DNA of 64,000 bases, taken from assembly GCA_023333565.1 (NCBI GenBank), contig JAJKFH010003339.1, forward strand, positions 80,552-144,551. The letters are read 5' to 3'. Positions 33,568-44,709 of this stretch are shown here, one piece after another. The DNA is from Puffinus mauretanicus. Lineage: Eukaryota > Chordata > Aves > Procellariiformes > Procellariidae. Within the stretch, counting starts at the first letter, position 1. Each line of letters starts with the position of its first letter. Made by a program: the position numbers and the translations under genes. Below the pieces are notes generated by a model. That model was not told the origin of the DNA, did no database searches, and saw only the letters and a program-made list of their open reading frames with translations.

Positions 33568-35544
33568 GTCTTTGTACTGGTTTTGATGTTTTCTCTCCTG
33601 TAGTGGAAACTGGCATTGCTTCTAGGGAAATACGTCTGACACGCTGTTTCCATGCTTTTGCATGTCAGTCTTTGTGTTTATGGCTTGCAGATCTTTGGCC
33701 TTATACCCTTAAACCTGCTTGTTCCTCCTGCACGGCGCAGACCGGTATGGCCACAGCCTCCTGGCATAGCCTTGCCGCAGACCCTGGGATGGCAGAGCCG
33801 GAGCAAGGGGGATCTGGCCGGTGTGCTCCTGGGGCCCCCTCCTCGGGCAGAGGGATCAGCCCACGGGGACACAGCATCCAACCAACTGTACCACATCTCC
33901 AGCGCTTCCACCCACAGGGGCATCAGGAGACCTGTGAACAGTGGCTCACACGGCTCCTAGAAATGCTGCCTCTGGGTCACACACACCGATGTATGAGTCT
34001 TCCAGCTCTCCAAGTGCTACTGGTTTTAATTACCTTTTAGCCACCAGAAGCTCTTTTTGCAGCCAAACCTTGAGAAGTGGCTTTCTGAAAGGGATTGCTG
34101 GGTCATAAAACATTAGAAAATACAGTGAGTGAGACAAAACCCCCAATTATTCATGAAAAGTCAAACTGATGGCACAATCAGTATTGGCTGCTTCTTTTTT
34201 CTTCCCTTTGTCAGCTTTTTTCTTTTCTTTAGCCTTTGCAAAATAGTATGCTGCTCAGATGATCTCGTCTAGGCAATGATCACATAATACTTTTCAAGTT
34301 GCTTAGGCGCAGTGGTTTATTAAGTGTTACACACTAACACAGAACAACAGTTTAAGGTGAGTTATCATGTCAGCTGAAGTTACCAACAGGATGTTTGTCT
34401 CAACGTATTGTTTGAGCTCAAGGAGCTCTGTCAAAACTTTGTGCATTGCCAAAGGATCAGCACTGACAGACAACCAGCAGGACAGGATTTGCTCAAAGAT
34501 CACCAAGATTTAGCAGGGAGGCATACAAAGCAGAGCAGCACAAGAGAGATGTGCATGAAGCAGGAAGACGGATGATGGTTTTCAGCAAACTGTGGAGCTA
34601 TTCCTCTTTGACATTGGTTGGTGCCCTCATGCTGAAGCTGCTTGTACCTATCTGCTCACCTTCCACTGAAAGACTGGCTCTGAGTAGGATTTTGACGGGA
34701 CATCAGCTCCTCTTTGGCAAACCAAGAGAGAATGGACCAGCAACAGTATTTTTGCTGCTGTTTGGGTTTACATTAGTGAAATCCTGGCTCTTGTGACGAC
34801 CACTGTAGCCTACAGAGTCATAGCGTGTCAATGGCTATAGCTAATCAGAGCATGGGGGATGGGACTTTGAGAACTGTCCAGCATTTGGCTAACTCTTTTC
34901 TTTCTGAAGCCACCGTGAATTTTAGCATCAATTTCAGAGACGGGGTAGTGCCAAGTGCTGTGTAAAAAGACACTTCTGGAACCATGAGGAAGTTGTTTTA
35001 AACAACTGTATGAGAGAGGCATTTACCTGGGTGCAAACAGTGCGTGCACTGGTTAGAATATCCAAGGCAATAGTTCTCAAACCACTTTGTAGTGACACCA
35101 CTCCCTGGATCAGACAGACAGAAACCCCTCTGTCTATGCGGGCTCTGCTTTCAGTTTCCATTTCCTCTTTACAGCCCCCGCACTTCCTTTTTCTGACAAT
35201 TTCTCCCTTCCTGCTGTTAACACCTTTCCATACTGTGAATGTCGTCATGCCATCCTTTTCCTAGAGTCATCATTCAGCTCATTCCTAGTCTTCCCACATC
35301 AGCTACTAGTGCTTATTCACAAAATAATAGGAAACGCAGTCAGCGCTCCTAACGTGTCTGTGCTAATGTATGATGGATCATTTCTGGAAAGACCTCCAGC
35401 AGCCCGTCCGTATTCAGCTACGTTATTTCTGTTCACTCTGTCAGAGTTTGCTGTTTGTTGCTTCAGAGTTTGCTAACGGCGAGCGGTCACAGAGCGGCTC
35501 TGGCTCCTCAGCCCTCCTGCTGCAGCTGGAGATGGGAGAGGCAC

Positions 35545-35698
35545 CTCCTGGGATTCGTAAGGGCTGGTGATATACTGGGCCCTGCCTTGCAACTCCCTGA
35601 AATAATCCTTGGAGGTCAAAAATGCTAGGTATTTTCTGAAGGCAGCCCCGTCTTTGTGCCTGGAGCTGTGAGCATTCCCCAGCTGTTTAAGATCATCC
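35545..35698 (-). CDS. Possible upstream exon of the same unrecognised gene
   Basis: A - strand frame of 51 codons reads DDLKQLGNAHSSRHKDGAAF at its start and ends SPYESQE. The other frames have stops. With AG at 35700-35699 as acceptor and GTGCCT as donor at 35544, the exon ends in phase 0 and would join the 25.2 kb exon in frame. Both splice sites are mediocre: the acceptor lacks a long pyrimidine tract and the donor is weak. The peptide is polar and helical in character, with no recognised domain. It is the least supported of the four exons. Confidence 0.25.
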
Positions 35699-36812
35699 CT
35701 TATGGCCAATAAAGCATATGCCAAAAGCAGCCTTCAGCCGGTCTCCTATACATTCCCTAAGCTTTCCACTCTCCACACCATCCCATGACCTCTGTTTATT
35801 ATAAAGATCACAACACAGTGAGGATTTTTGCATGAGGGAGTGAGTCACCCCTCAGCAGATGTACAAACTTTGCGAACACCTCCTGAGAACAAACCACTGC
35901 AGAGCCAAATTGAAAGCTTTTTTTGAACAGGTGAAGAAGGGACTTGTAGGCCAAACACTACCCCTATATTTCTGGTTGTCCTCCTTTTCACTTTTCTTTT
36001 GGATGTCAACTTATTTGCTGATTCTCACTGGTTGTGAACATGATTTAATTTTTCCCCATCATTAGCACTAATTCTATCTGAGATGTTCAAAATAATGTGG
36101 AAAGCTTTTCTTCGGAAATCTCAGCCATTGCATCAGTATGATTTCAAACTAAGAACTTGATCTTTACCTTAAAAAAAGCAAAAGCAAAAATGTTTTGAGG
36201 ATAACGATAAGGACAGTAGGAAATCCAGGTTCAAAGCCAATGCTCGTCCGACTATTATCAGTGTCCCACAGTCACACTTGTAGCCTGCCATGCCCTGATC
36301 ACTTGCTGTTGCGGAGACAGCTCAAAGACTTAATACCAGTCCTCATCACAGGGAAATTTTGTCCCTGCCCTGCATATTAATATGGACTTTAGCCTTTGTT
36401 TTTATTTTTCATGAGTTTTCAGGGATTACATATTTTGAAAGGCAGGTTTAGCTCCCACTTGAAAGAGAGAAGAAAGAGAGTTGCTTTTCTGATGGCAATA
36501 CGATCATCTGGCATTTACAGAGAAATGAGACAAGATCACGATTGTATGGATGATAGTAACACCACTTTCTGTATTTCATCTCATGTGTTCTGAAAACAGT
36601 TAAAATGATCTATTTTAGTAAGAATTTAAAGCTGTTAATCTGCAACAACTGATTTTTCCAAGGTATGCCACCTGCAAATCTGTGCAAACAAGTTAATGAT
36701 CTTATTGCAGAAGTAGTTCCCACCAGTGTATTGAACGCTGCAGCAAACCTGACAGAGACTTCATGAAAGAGGAATGCTGTTTCCTTCCTAAGAATGGCCA
36801 CTGGCTTGTCTG

Positions 36813-36848
36813 AAGAGCATTTGTTTGCTCTAACGGACAAATGCTCTT
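36813..36848. repeat. Inverted repeat, 12-bp perfect stem, 12-base loop
   Basis: AAGAGCATTTGT at 36813-36824 and ACAAATGCTCTT at 36837-36848 are exact reverse complements around a 12-base loop. If transcribed it would fold into a small hairpin. It is too short in stem for a typical microRNA precursor. Confidence 0.9.
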
Positions 36849-38975
36849 ACGAAACGGACACAAATGGTTGGCATGTGCACCACTGGTATGGCGCTGCCTT
36901 TTCTGCCTCCAAGGAGGTGTCCGAGGACTGAGCAGGTATTGGCATCCTGAGCATCCTGAACATCCCACCCTGAGGCATGCTGCTGGGCCGTGTGGGAAGC
37001 TCTGTGCTGGCTTCAGTTCCTGGGACCATTGGTGAGACTCACACTTCCCTCCATGGCAGGGATGCTCCCACCTAAACCTCTCTGAAGTCAGCAGGACTTC
37101 CTTTCCATCACCTTTAGCGGCCTGGGAGAAGGCAACAGACCCCTGAACTCAACGATTTTCCAAAACAACTTAAATGAGGAGGCTTGCATGTGCCCTGAGA
37201 CTATTAGCACTCCGTAACTTCAGTTATTCTAGAAGCAAATCCCTTCTAATGGCACCGACCTTGTCACTCTCGGATGCCATATTCTCATTCAGTTATGCTT
37301 GCTCTTGCAGGGGAAGATCCATGCTGCCTTTCTCTCTGTCTCTACACAGAGACGTGAGCACTCTGCCGAGAGGCTGATTTCAAGCCACTGTACTATCTTT
37401 CTTCAGCTTGGCTGAACTCGACTGTTACAACAAAATTCAGCAAGAGAGTGTCAGGCAAAACATAGCTATGGCCATGGCCTTGGCTCTGGTGAGGGAAACC
37501 AGGAGCACATTTCCAGCTGTCACAAAAGGGAGGAAAGAAATAAGCCCAAATAAACTCAACACAACAGGAAACAGAGGGGCTGGAATCTGGACGGCTTGGG
37601 CTCCATCCTGCACAAAGTCCGATGGAAACCAGCCCCCGCAAGCTGGCAGCTAGCCCACAGAGGGTCAGTTCGACATGGTGACCGGAGTCCTTCTCCCCCC
37701 TGGATTAGACATTTCATCTCGGTATTTATGAATGAAATCTCTTAGGTACCCCTGGGGAATTACCATGCATAAAAGGACCATAGACCCAGGAGAGAAAACC
37801 AGGGAAAATGGCCAGGGAAAAGCCAGGTCATGCTTTTTCATAGGGTGTTGTGGATTCATGCTCCCATCCAACCACCATCTTACCCGCTAGTTTGATGCTG
37901 TAGGTTCCAGCCAAGATCCTCCATAATGGATCTCTTGTTGTCAAGTCAGTCTGCTCTAACAAATGCTGCTCTGTGCTGTAGTCATATTTTGGAGCTGCAT
38001 GGCTCTGCTCCTTGTTTTTCAGGCAGAGCCCATTCCTTCCCCTCTCCTCCCAAGCACCACGAGCTCACCTTTAACAGCGCTCCACAGGTCCACATGGTCC
38101 CACTGATTTTCTGTAAACCTCCTCAGCATCTGCAAGGATCTGGGTTTGCTTGAACGATAAACCTGCTGACTAACTCAAGCCTTCCAGCCATTTCCTGCAG
38201 CATCCTACTTTTCAGCAGGTCCTTTGATGGCTTCCTCATCTCCAGTCTTCCAGAAAATCAATCCTTGCAGTCCCATTAGTTTTCTGGCTGTAGTCCAGCA
38301 AAGCTTAACCGCTAGGAGTTTTTCAACTTTACATTTAACCCACTACATTTACCTTTTTCTACATTTCTCCTTTTGGTTTATCATCACTCAACATACATTT
38401 TGCCTTCTTCCTTCATTCCTAGTTTCTGGGGTCCAACTGCATTCTGATGTAATTCCCTCTCTCTGCTTTCCTGTCCAAACTCTTCTCCAAAGAATGAGGT
38501 AAGTGCATTACTAACCAGCTCACGCCTGAGTTGACAGTGAGTCAGCTGGGTGACTGAGTTGCTCAACTCAGGGACCCTTGAGTCCTGCACCAGAAATGGC
38601 CTCATTTCCTGGTGGAAATGCTCTCCCATGGAGATGTTCATTTATTGCTCTGGGTTCTGCAAAAACACATTACAAAGAGGCATTCCCCATACTGTGAAAT
38701 TCACGGTCGAAAGGGAGCAGAGGGAATAAACCTATTACCTCTTACCGAAATGAAAAACTTAGGTACTGAGGGGAAATTGCCTGGTCATATACAGTCTGTG
38801 GCAGAGCCAGGCATCACTTCTGTCTCCAGAGCCTTGGCACAATATTTTACTCAGCTGGCTGTATTTCCTCTCTCTTTTGATTATTCCTTGCATTTATTGA
38901 CTGCGTCCTGGGTCTCTGGGTTAGAGGCAGACCAGAAGGGAAGGCACGGGACGGTACAGTGACTGGACTGCTGCA

Positions 38976-39125
38976 TCGTATCGTGCGTTGGCCTCACGCA
39001 CGGGCACCGAGCCCCGGGAGAGGGGCATGCACCGGGACCACAGCCACAGCCCCTCCCAGCACAGCGCTCCACTGCCGGCTGCCGGGGCAAATCCAACCGC
39101 GAATGGGCTGGGGACGGTCAGGGAA
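38976..39125. other. CpG-rich patch
   Basis: About fifteen CpG dinucleotides lie in 150 bases of GC-rich sequence inside otherwise CpG-poor DNA. It could mark an unmethylated promoter of an unknown transcript or an enhancer. No gene start is recognised. Confidence 0.4.
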
Positions 39126-41237
39126 GAGGGAGGAGGCAGAAGCCCACCCAGCCTGGCGGTGTCACTGCAAAGGCTCATGTAGCTTTATTGATGAACAATT
39201 CTTTGATGAATGACTGGATCTGCTTTGTTTTTCATTGTATGCTTGACTTGCACAGAGTGTTAACTAATGAAATCATGGTTTTCTTTATTAAAATCACACG
39301 TATGTCACTGTTAGTTCATAGCAAACAACATGGCTTCATAGTAAATTTATACACCGTGTAATTTTTTTCCACTCTTAATGAAAAACACACTGTTTTGTTT
39401 GGACCATCTCCAGACTTTTCAGTTATGGAGTTACTCACTGAGGGTGGAAGCATGTGGGAGGTTGCTTTAAGCAACATCACTAGCAAAGCCACTTACTCTG
39501 AATATTGGCTGCTCTTTTACTTTATTTGGATGAAGAGTAATATTTTCAAAAGTGTCTGAGCTACTTAGGAGTCCATGGCCTACACCAGAAAAAATTCACT
39601 GGTGCATGCTGGACTGGATGTGATGTTTTTCCTTCAATGGTTGCAGCTTCACACAGTAATACAAGGCACTGGAACAAAGGTGCCTTTTACTACTGTAGTT
39701 TCTTTTGGTTCCTGAACCAGAATAACCTGGACTGGCACAGGCAATGGTAGACTGGTACAGATATATTGACGCAAGCGGAGTTGTGTCTCTTCCATCGTAC
39801 TCAGCAAAATGAATGCAGCCACATTTGTGAGTGACTTAGAGCACTTGGGAAGAAAAATCCTTTTGACTTTCAGCCAAAGTATTCTACGAAAACTTTATGC
39901 ATCTTCAGCCATGCATATGCGTTAGGGAAATGTTAGCATTGCAAGTAAAGGGACAGAGCACTAACATTAAAAAAAAATAAATCTGTGCTACAAAGGCTTT
40001 CTTTTATACCACTGTGCACTGGAAAATGGGTAGAAAAAGCAGGAACTTGAATTTTGCACAGATGACTTACGTATTTTTTATTACACCGCTGCCTGGTGTC
40101 TGCTCACTAATAAAATGGTTAGTTTGGCTACAGCTGTACTGCAGGAAACTTCCAAAATGCTATTCAAACGCTGGAGAGAAAGAAAACCCCAAACCCCGCT
40201 GCAACGCGCGGGATGCATGCATCCTGCTGGTAGCTGTGGGACGGAGTCTGCTGCCGCAGCTCAACCTCCCGGCCAGGCAACGCAAGCCAGAAATGCCCAC
40301 TGGCCAGGAGCCACTGGAGAGGCAGAGGGGCCTTCAGGCTGCCATTTTTTTCACACTCCTGGCAGGACCCCCTCATATTGACAAAGCCATATAAGTTCTT
40401 TGACACGTCTTTCTTGGCTGAGCTATACAGCCATGGAGCACGAGTTAAAGCCAGTGCCGAGGAGCCCATCCCGAGTTCATTGTGGAGCACCGCGACTGAC
40501 ATCTCCTGACAACAACCCTTAAAGCCTTGGCCCAGACAAAATTTACATCCTTGCTCTCTGGGCCAGGTTTGCAATCGTTATAATCCACATTATGGGTTCA
40601 TTATAACCACATCATTCCTTCCACCCCAATCTAGTGGTGTTCTGCTGTATCCCAACAGAGATTTTACCTCTTTACAAAATGCTAAAGGCAGGGAAAAGGG
40701 TAGTCCAGCCTGTCTCCATTTCATATCACTATTTGCAAACACTTTTCGCCATGTCCCTCATGCAATATGACCACATGGCTCGCCTGCGGCTGCTGCTCCT
40801 GGGAAGGCTCCCCTGGCACAGCCGCCCATCCAGGCTGATTCTTCCCCTCCACAGCCCCTTTGGTCCCTGTCTCCCTCTGCACCGCTGCACCCATGGCAGG
40901 GCAGAAACGGGAGGGTGAACAAAACCTCCCCGACTGCGTCCCCTTCCCTGAGCTGACTGGGTGCAGGTCAGATTCAGAAGCTGGTGAGGGCAGTTTTCAA
41001 GGACTGCAATCCTTCTATATCAGCTAAGTTTACATGGTTTGTTTAAAAAAGGAAGCTGTCATCTATGCATGGCAATAAAAAAAGTCATCATTTCTCCCTT
41101 TACAGTTGCTCTTTGTGCTTTTCCAGGATTTTGGAGCAATTACTCAGATTCAGGGTGTGTTCTGCTTAGAAAAAAATAAAGTAACGCTGCCCAGTGTCTG
41201 TCAGTTTTCTGCACGGAAATATATAATGATAATAAAA

Positions 41238-41271
41238 GAATACACACTTCTAAGTGAATACACACTTCTAA
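41238..41271. repeat. Tandem duplication, 18-base period
   Basis: GAATACACACTTCTAA occurs at 41238-41253 and again at 41256-41271, separated by GT. A simple local duplication. Confidence 0.95.
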
Positions 41272-41577
41272 TCCTGCAAGTTTTCATGGAGTTTGTCTAA
41301 GCAAAACCATTGCCTGTGTCGCAACTGTGTTTTATTTGTGCACTTAGAATAAGTCATTAAACATGCCTGGTGTTCCTAGACCAAAATAGACATCACAGCA
41401 CAGACACTAAGCATGTGTCCAGCTGACGAGAAAAGAGATCTGACAGCCAAGGCCCCCAGTTCCCGCTTTAGTTTCCTGTGCGCTCCCTCTGGCAGATCAG
41501 GTGTGGATGGCTCACGCTTTTAACCACATGGACTGAAAAGCAGGATTTCCACTTTATAGAAAATTTGCAATTTGCAG

Positions 41578-41602
41578 TTTTTTTCTTTTTTTTTTTTTTT
41601 TT
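41578..41602. repeat. T-rich run (A-tail on the - strand)
   Basis: Twenty-four T bases are interrupted by one C at 41585, with 17 uninterrupted at 41586-41602. On the - strand this is a poly(A) tract at the end of a GC-rich stretch (41650-42000), the layout of a processed retrocopy. However, I recognise no source gene and no target-site duplication. Confidence 0.8.
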
Positions 41603-42107
41603 ACCCCTGAGCTATATTTTTGAGGAATGATAATCAGCAAGGAAGACCACTGCTTCTGGACCACCGTCACCTGCCACTTCCAGTGCGCTTCCCCACTGCC
41701 GCGGGTCTCCGTGAACTTGGTGCCCAGACACCCCAGCTCGGCCACCCCTTTTCCGGCCAAATAGCCACCGCACCGGCCCCACCAAGCTCCTGTGCCTGGG
41801 GTCTCAGAACGGCCTTTCCTCCCCCAAAAATGTGAAAGTTGTCTCTCTCTCTCCTGGCCAAGGAGGGAAGAGGGCACGGGCATGCCAGGTCGCTGTTTCC
41901 CTGACGCGCCGTCGCCGTCCCTGCTTGTGAGTGCACAACCCTTCGGCCAGCACCCCGAAAAGTCTCATCTGCTGCTGGGGTCCCATGTGCCGGGTACTTT
42001 ATGCCCCCAGAGGGATGTCCCCACCTGGACATCCAAGGTAAAATAAGTGACGTGGGAAGGGGAAAAGAGCCACGAGTACAAGTAATGCCAAGAACCAGAA
42101 TTCTGCA

Positions 42108-42135
42108 GAAATCGTCTGAATCTGCAGACGATTTC
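42108..42135. repeat. Inverted repeat, 11-bp perfect stem, 6-base loop
   Basis: GAAATCGTCTG at 42108-42118 pairs exactly with CAGACGATTTC at 42125-42135 around AATCTG. A 10-base palindrome TTCTGCAGAA abuts it at 42101-42110. Confidence 0.9.
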
Positions 42136-43499
42136 ACCCTTTACTTCCTCAGGCATGGGCTGGGAACCTTCCTCCTCCTCTTCTTCTTCCTCCTCCTCCC
42201 CAGTGTGTTGGCCACCTCTAAAATGAGTGGTCAGCACTGCCAAGCTTGGGGTCCAGGAGCCCACAGGGCATTGCTGACACCAGTGGGTCAGTGCAAGCCT
42301 GTGCTGGCCGGAGCTGGGCCGTTCCCGAGCTCTTTGACAGACCCTCTCCCCCTTCTGCCCCTGTACCTGTCCCAGGTTGAGCACTCCTCGTCCCACCATG
42401 GTTTCCACTGACACTGCTGGGGGGAGCAGGGCCACGGACAGCAGAGTGCATATCTCTGGACAGCAGGAGGAAGGACAGATGATCTGAAGACTAAACAACA
42501 GCTCACCCCTAAACATGTCCATGCAAAGGTGTAGGAATGATGTTTCAAAAATAGAAGAAAGGTCAGTCATCTTTTTTCAAACCCTTAACCCAGTCCAGCT
42601 CAGGAAAGCCTGTTTTCTTTAACAAATGCCGTAGGGGCAGCCAGCTTGCCTGCAGCATATTGCATTAGCTGTAAGGACACTTATATGATATTGGCATCTC
42701 CCCTGACACAAGAATTTCTAAACAAAATAATTGTCACTTGCTAGCATCTAGTTGTGGCTCAAAATCAGACCTCACTGTGAGCAAACAGGAGAGGGGTCCA
42801 GAAGGCCCCTGGAAAGCAGCTGGACTAGCTCAAACCAAGCACATTTTTGAGTAACTCCCTTGAACTAAGGAGTGTTTACATATTTTGCAAAAGCAGGATT
42901 GCAAAGAGACACTTGAGGACAAGAAGAATGTACAAACTTCAAAATCTGTGGCAGAACAAGCATTAAAATATCCAGATATCATGAACCTTGGACAAACAGA
43001 GAAGTGAAAAAAAAATAACCTATGTCAGTCCTTGAAGCATCCTTCAATCTTTTAGTGGTAAAACACCATTTATATAAAAACAGTTTAATTTTGTGTTGAG
43101 TGTGGGTGGGAAATGGGAAGGCTTCTCCTTGTTTCAGTTGGCCTTTTGAGCTCTTAATAAATGAAATACACCTAAAACAACAAAGTCTTCCATCAGACAA
43201 AAAAAAAAAAGTAATGCCATGGAAAGGGCATTATTCTTTCCAAGAGAAAAAACCCCACAACCCAGAATCCTTTCCTGAACTCGCCAGAAAGCCTTGAAAG
43301 GATCATAAACCAAATCCTGCACAGAAGGTAGGGGGTTCTTTCCTGTGTTGTCCCTCCCTCCCCGCCATTCTTCACTTCTCTGTTCTCTATATACTGTATT
43401 TATCTCCCACCTCATCCCTCAGGGAATCACAAGGAAACCGTATCTGTGGTGGAAAGCACCTGGCATTCACCTTGCAGCTTGATTCAGAGATGGTTTAAG

Positions 43500-43690
43500 C
43501 TACCTGGAGGAGTCGCAGAGAAAAGCAACACGAAAGAGGAACTGGAAGGGCTCTTTGGAGCGGCGACAAGAAAGTCCGGCAAAAGGTTGAGCGTGCAATG
43601 ACTAGAGGAGGGAGCAGCAGGTCCATAACCACATATAGGCTAAGCAGTTAAGAAGAGGAAGGCTTTAGACAAAAGTGGAGAAAGCTGATT
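43500..43690 (+). mobile_element. Probable degraded CR1/L3-type LINE fragment
   Basis: The stretch starting near 43518 (GAGAAAAGCAACACGAAAG, then GGAAGGGCTCTTT, then GCAAAAGGTTGAGCGTGCAATGA) follows, with many differences, the order of the 3' coding part of old CR1-like elements that I know from sauropsid genomes. It has no intact open frame and no recognisable 3' tail, so it is an old dead fragment. The match is from memory; the boundaries are approximate. Confidence 0.4.
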
Positions 43691-44614
43691 CACATCTGCT
43701 CCTGCTGGGACCAGCTCATCTGCAGCAGTCCTGTCCTCCCAGACACACCTGGCCTGAAGGGGCAGATCTCAAAAGGCACAAAGCAGGATGAGGGGTTTGG
43801 CCCACGCGACACCGGGGAATGCACTGCGGGCTCTGGGCATCGTCATCCCAAACGTGTTGGCTCTCCGAGCTCCTGCTCTGAGAGCTGCCTACTGCGCGCT
43901 GAGGCTGCGTCCTGCGTCGCTGCACGTGTTGTGTATTTAATGTTAACAGATCGCCATATAAACAGTCTGACTTTGCCAGCAAATGGTGATCCAGGGCTTA
44001 ACCAAAAATCCCAGAGGCATTGCAGTGCATTTTCACAAGGCGTGATTTATTTAGCAATTGTGTATTTTGGCTTTCTGCTCGTTATGTCCAGCAATCAAGC
44101 TCTGTGGGGCTGCTTTACATTACACATGCCATGTCATGGAAAGCCCAGCACCAGGGCATTAGTCATGAATCACCAGGGTTTGGGGAGAGGAAAAAATCAA
44201 ACTCTTCCCTTTTTATATTTTTGTACTTAATACTGCCCCGAGTGATTAGTACTGCAATTTTACCTTCGGAACGCCAACTTTGCTGAAGGAGACACTTGGT
44301 TTCTCTCAGTATATTTGATTAGCTTCTCTAACAAAAGGCAGGGGATTAATCAAGCCTTTACCCGAGAACTCTTTTCTTCAAAATATGAAATAGGAATTAG
44401 CATAAAAATAGAATCTTAAACCAGCTACGCTCAAACAGCATTGAAATAATACCTTTTTTTCAGTTCTTCCTCCTTCCTATGGCTTTGCAAATCTGTGTGT
44501 GGACACATTCATTTCTATATATAAATCAACCATCTTTGGTTTAGTCAATATATGATCTTCTATGGTTAAATCAAAACTGGGGACACATCCTGGGACAAAC
44601 ATGTCCATGCACAG

Positions 44615-44709
44615 CAAAAAAGGAAAGGAAGGGGAAGCGAAAGCAAGAGGGGAAAAGGGAGAAGGGAGAGGGAGAAAGGAAAGAAGAGGGAGAGGGAAAA
44701 GAAGCAAAG
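44615..44709. repeat. Polypurine tract, about 95 bases
   Basis: Almost all bases on the + strand are A or G, with 59 uninterrupted purines at 44645-44703. Such tracts can form triplex (H-DNA) structures. The open frame across it is a low-complexity artefact. Confidence 0.85.

Larger units (their letters stand above)
25287..35544. other. Interval, 10 kb, no gene recognised
   Basis: Mixed composition with many short open frames, none with a recognisable domain. It contains a 16-bp tandem duplication at 31064-31095 and an AT-rich stretch at about 30230-30480 that could be a conserved element. No mobile element was recognised. Confidence 0.5.

Noticed and set aside
37665..37751. 28-codon frame after a CCCCAG acceptor on the - strand (YLRDFIHKYRDEM)
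   Set aside because: The acceptor is fair, but there is no usable donor, no poly(A) signal close behind the stop, and the phase does not join the neighbouring candidate exons.
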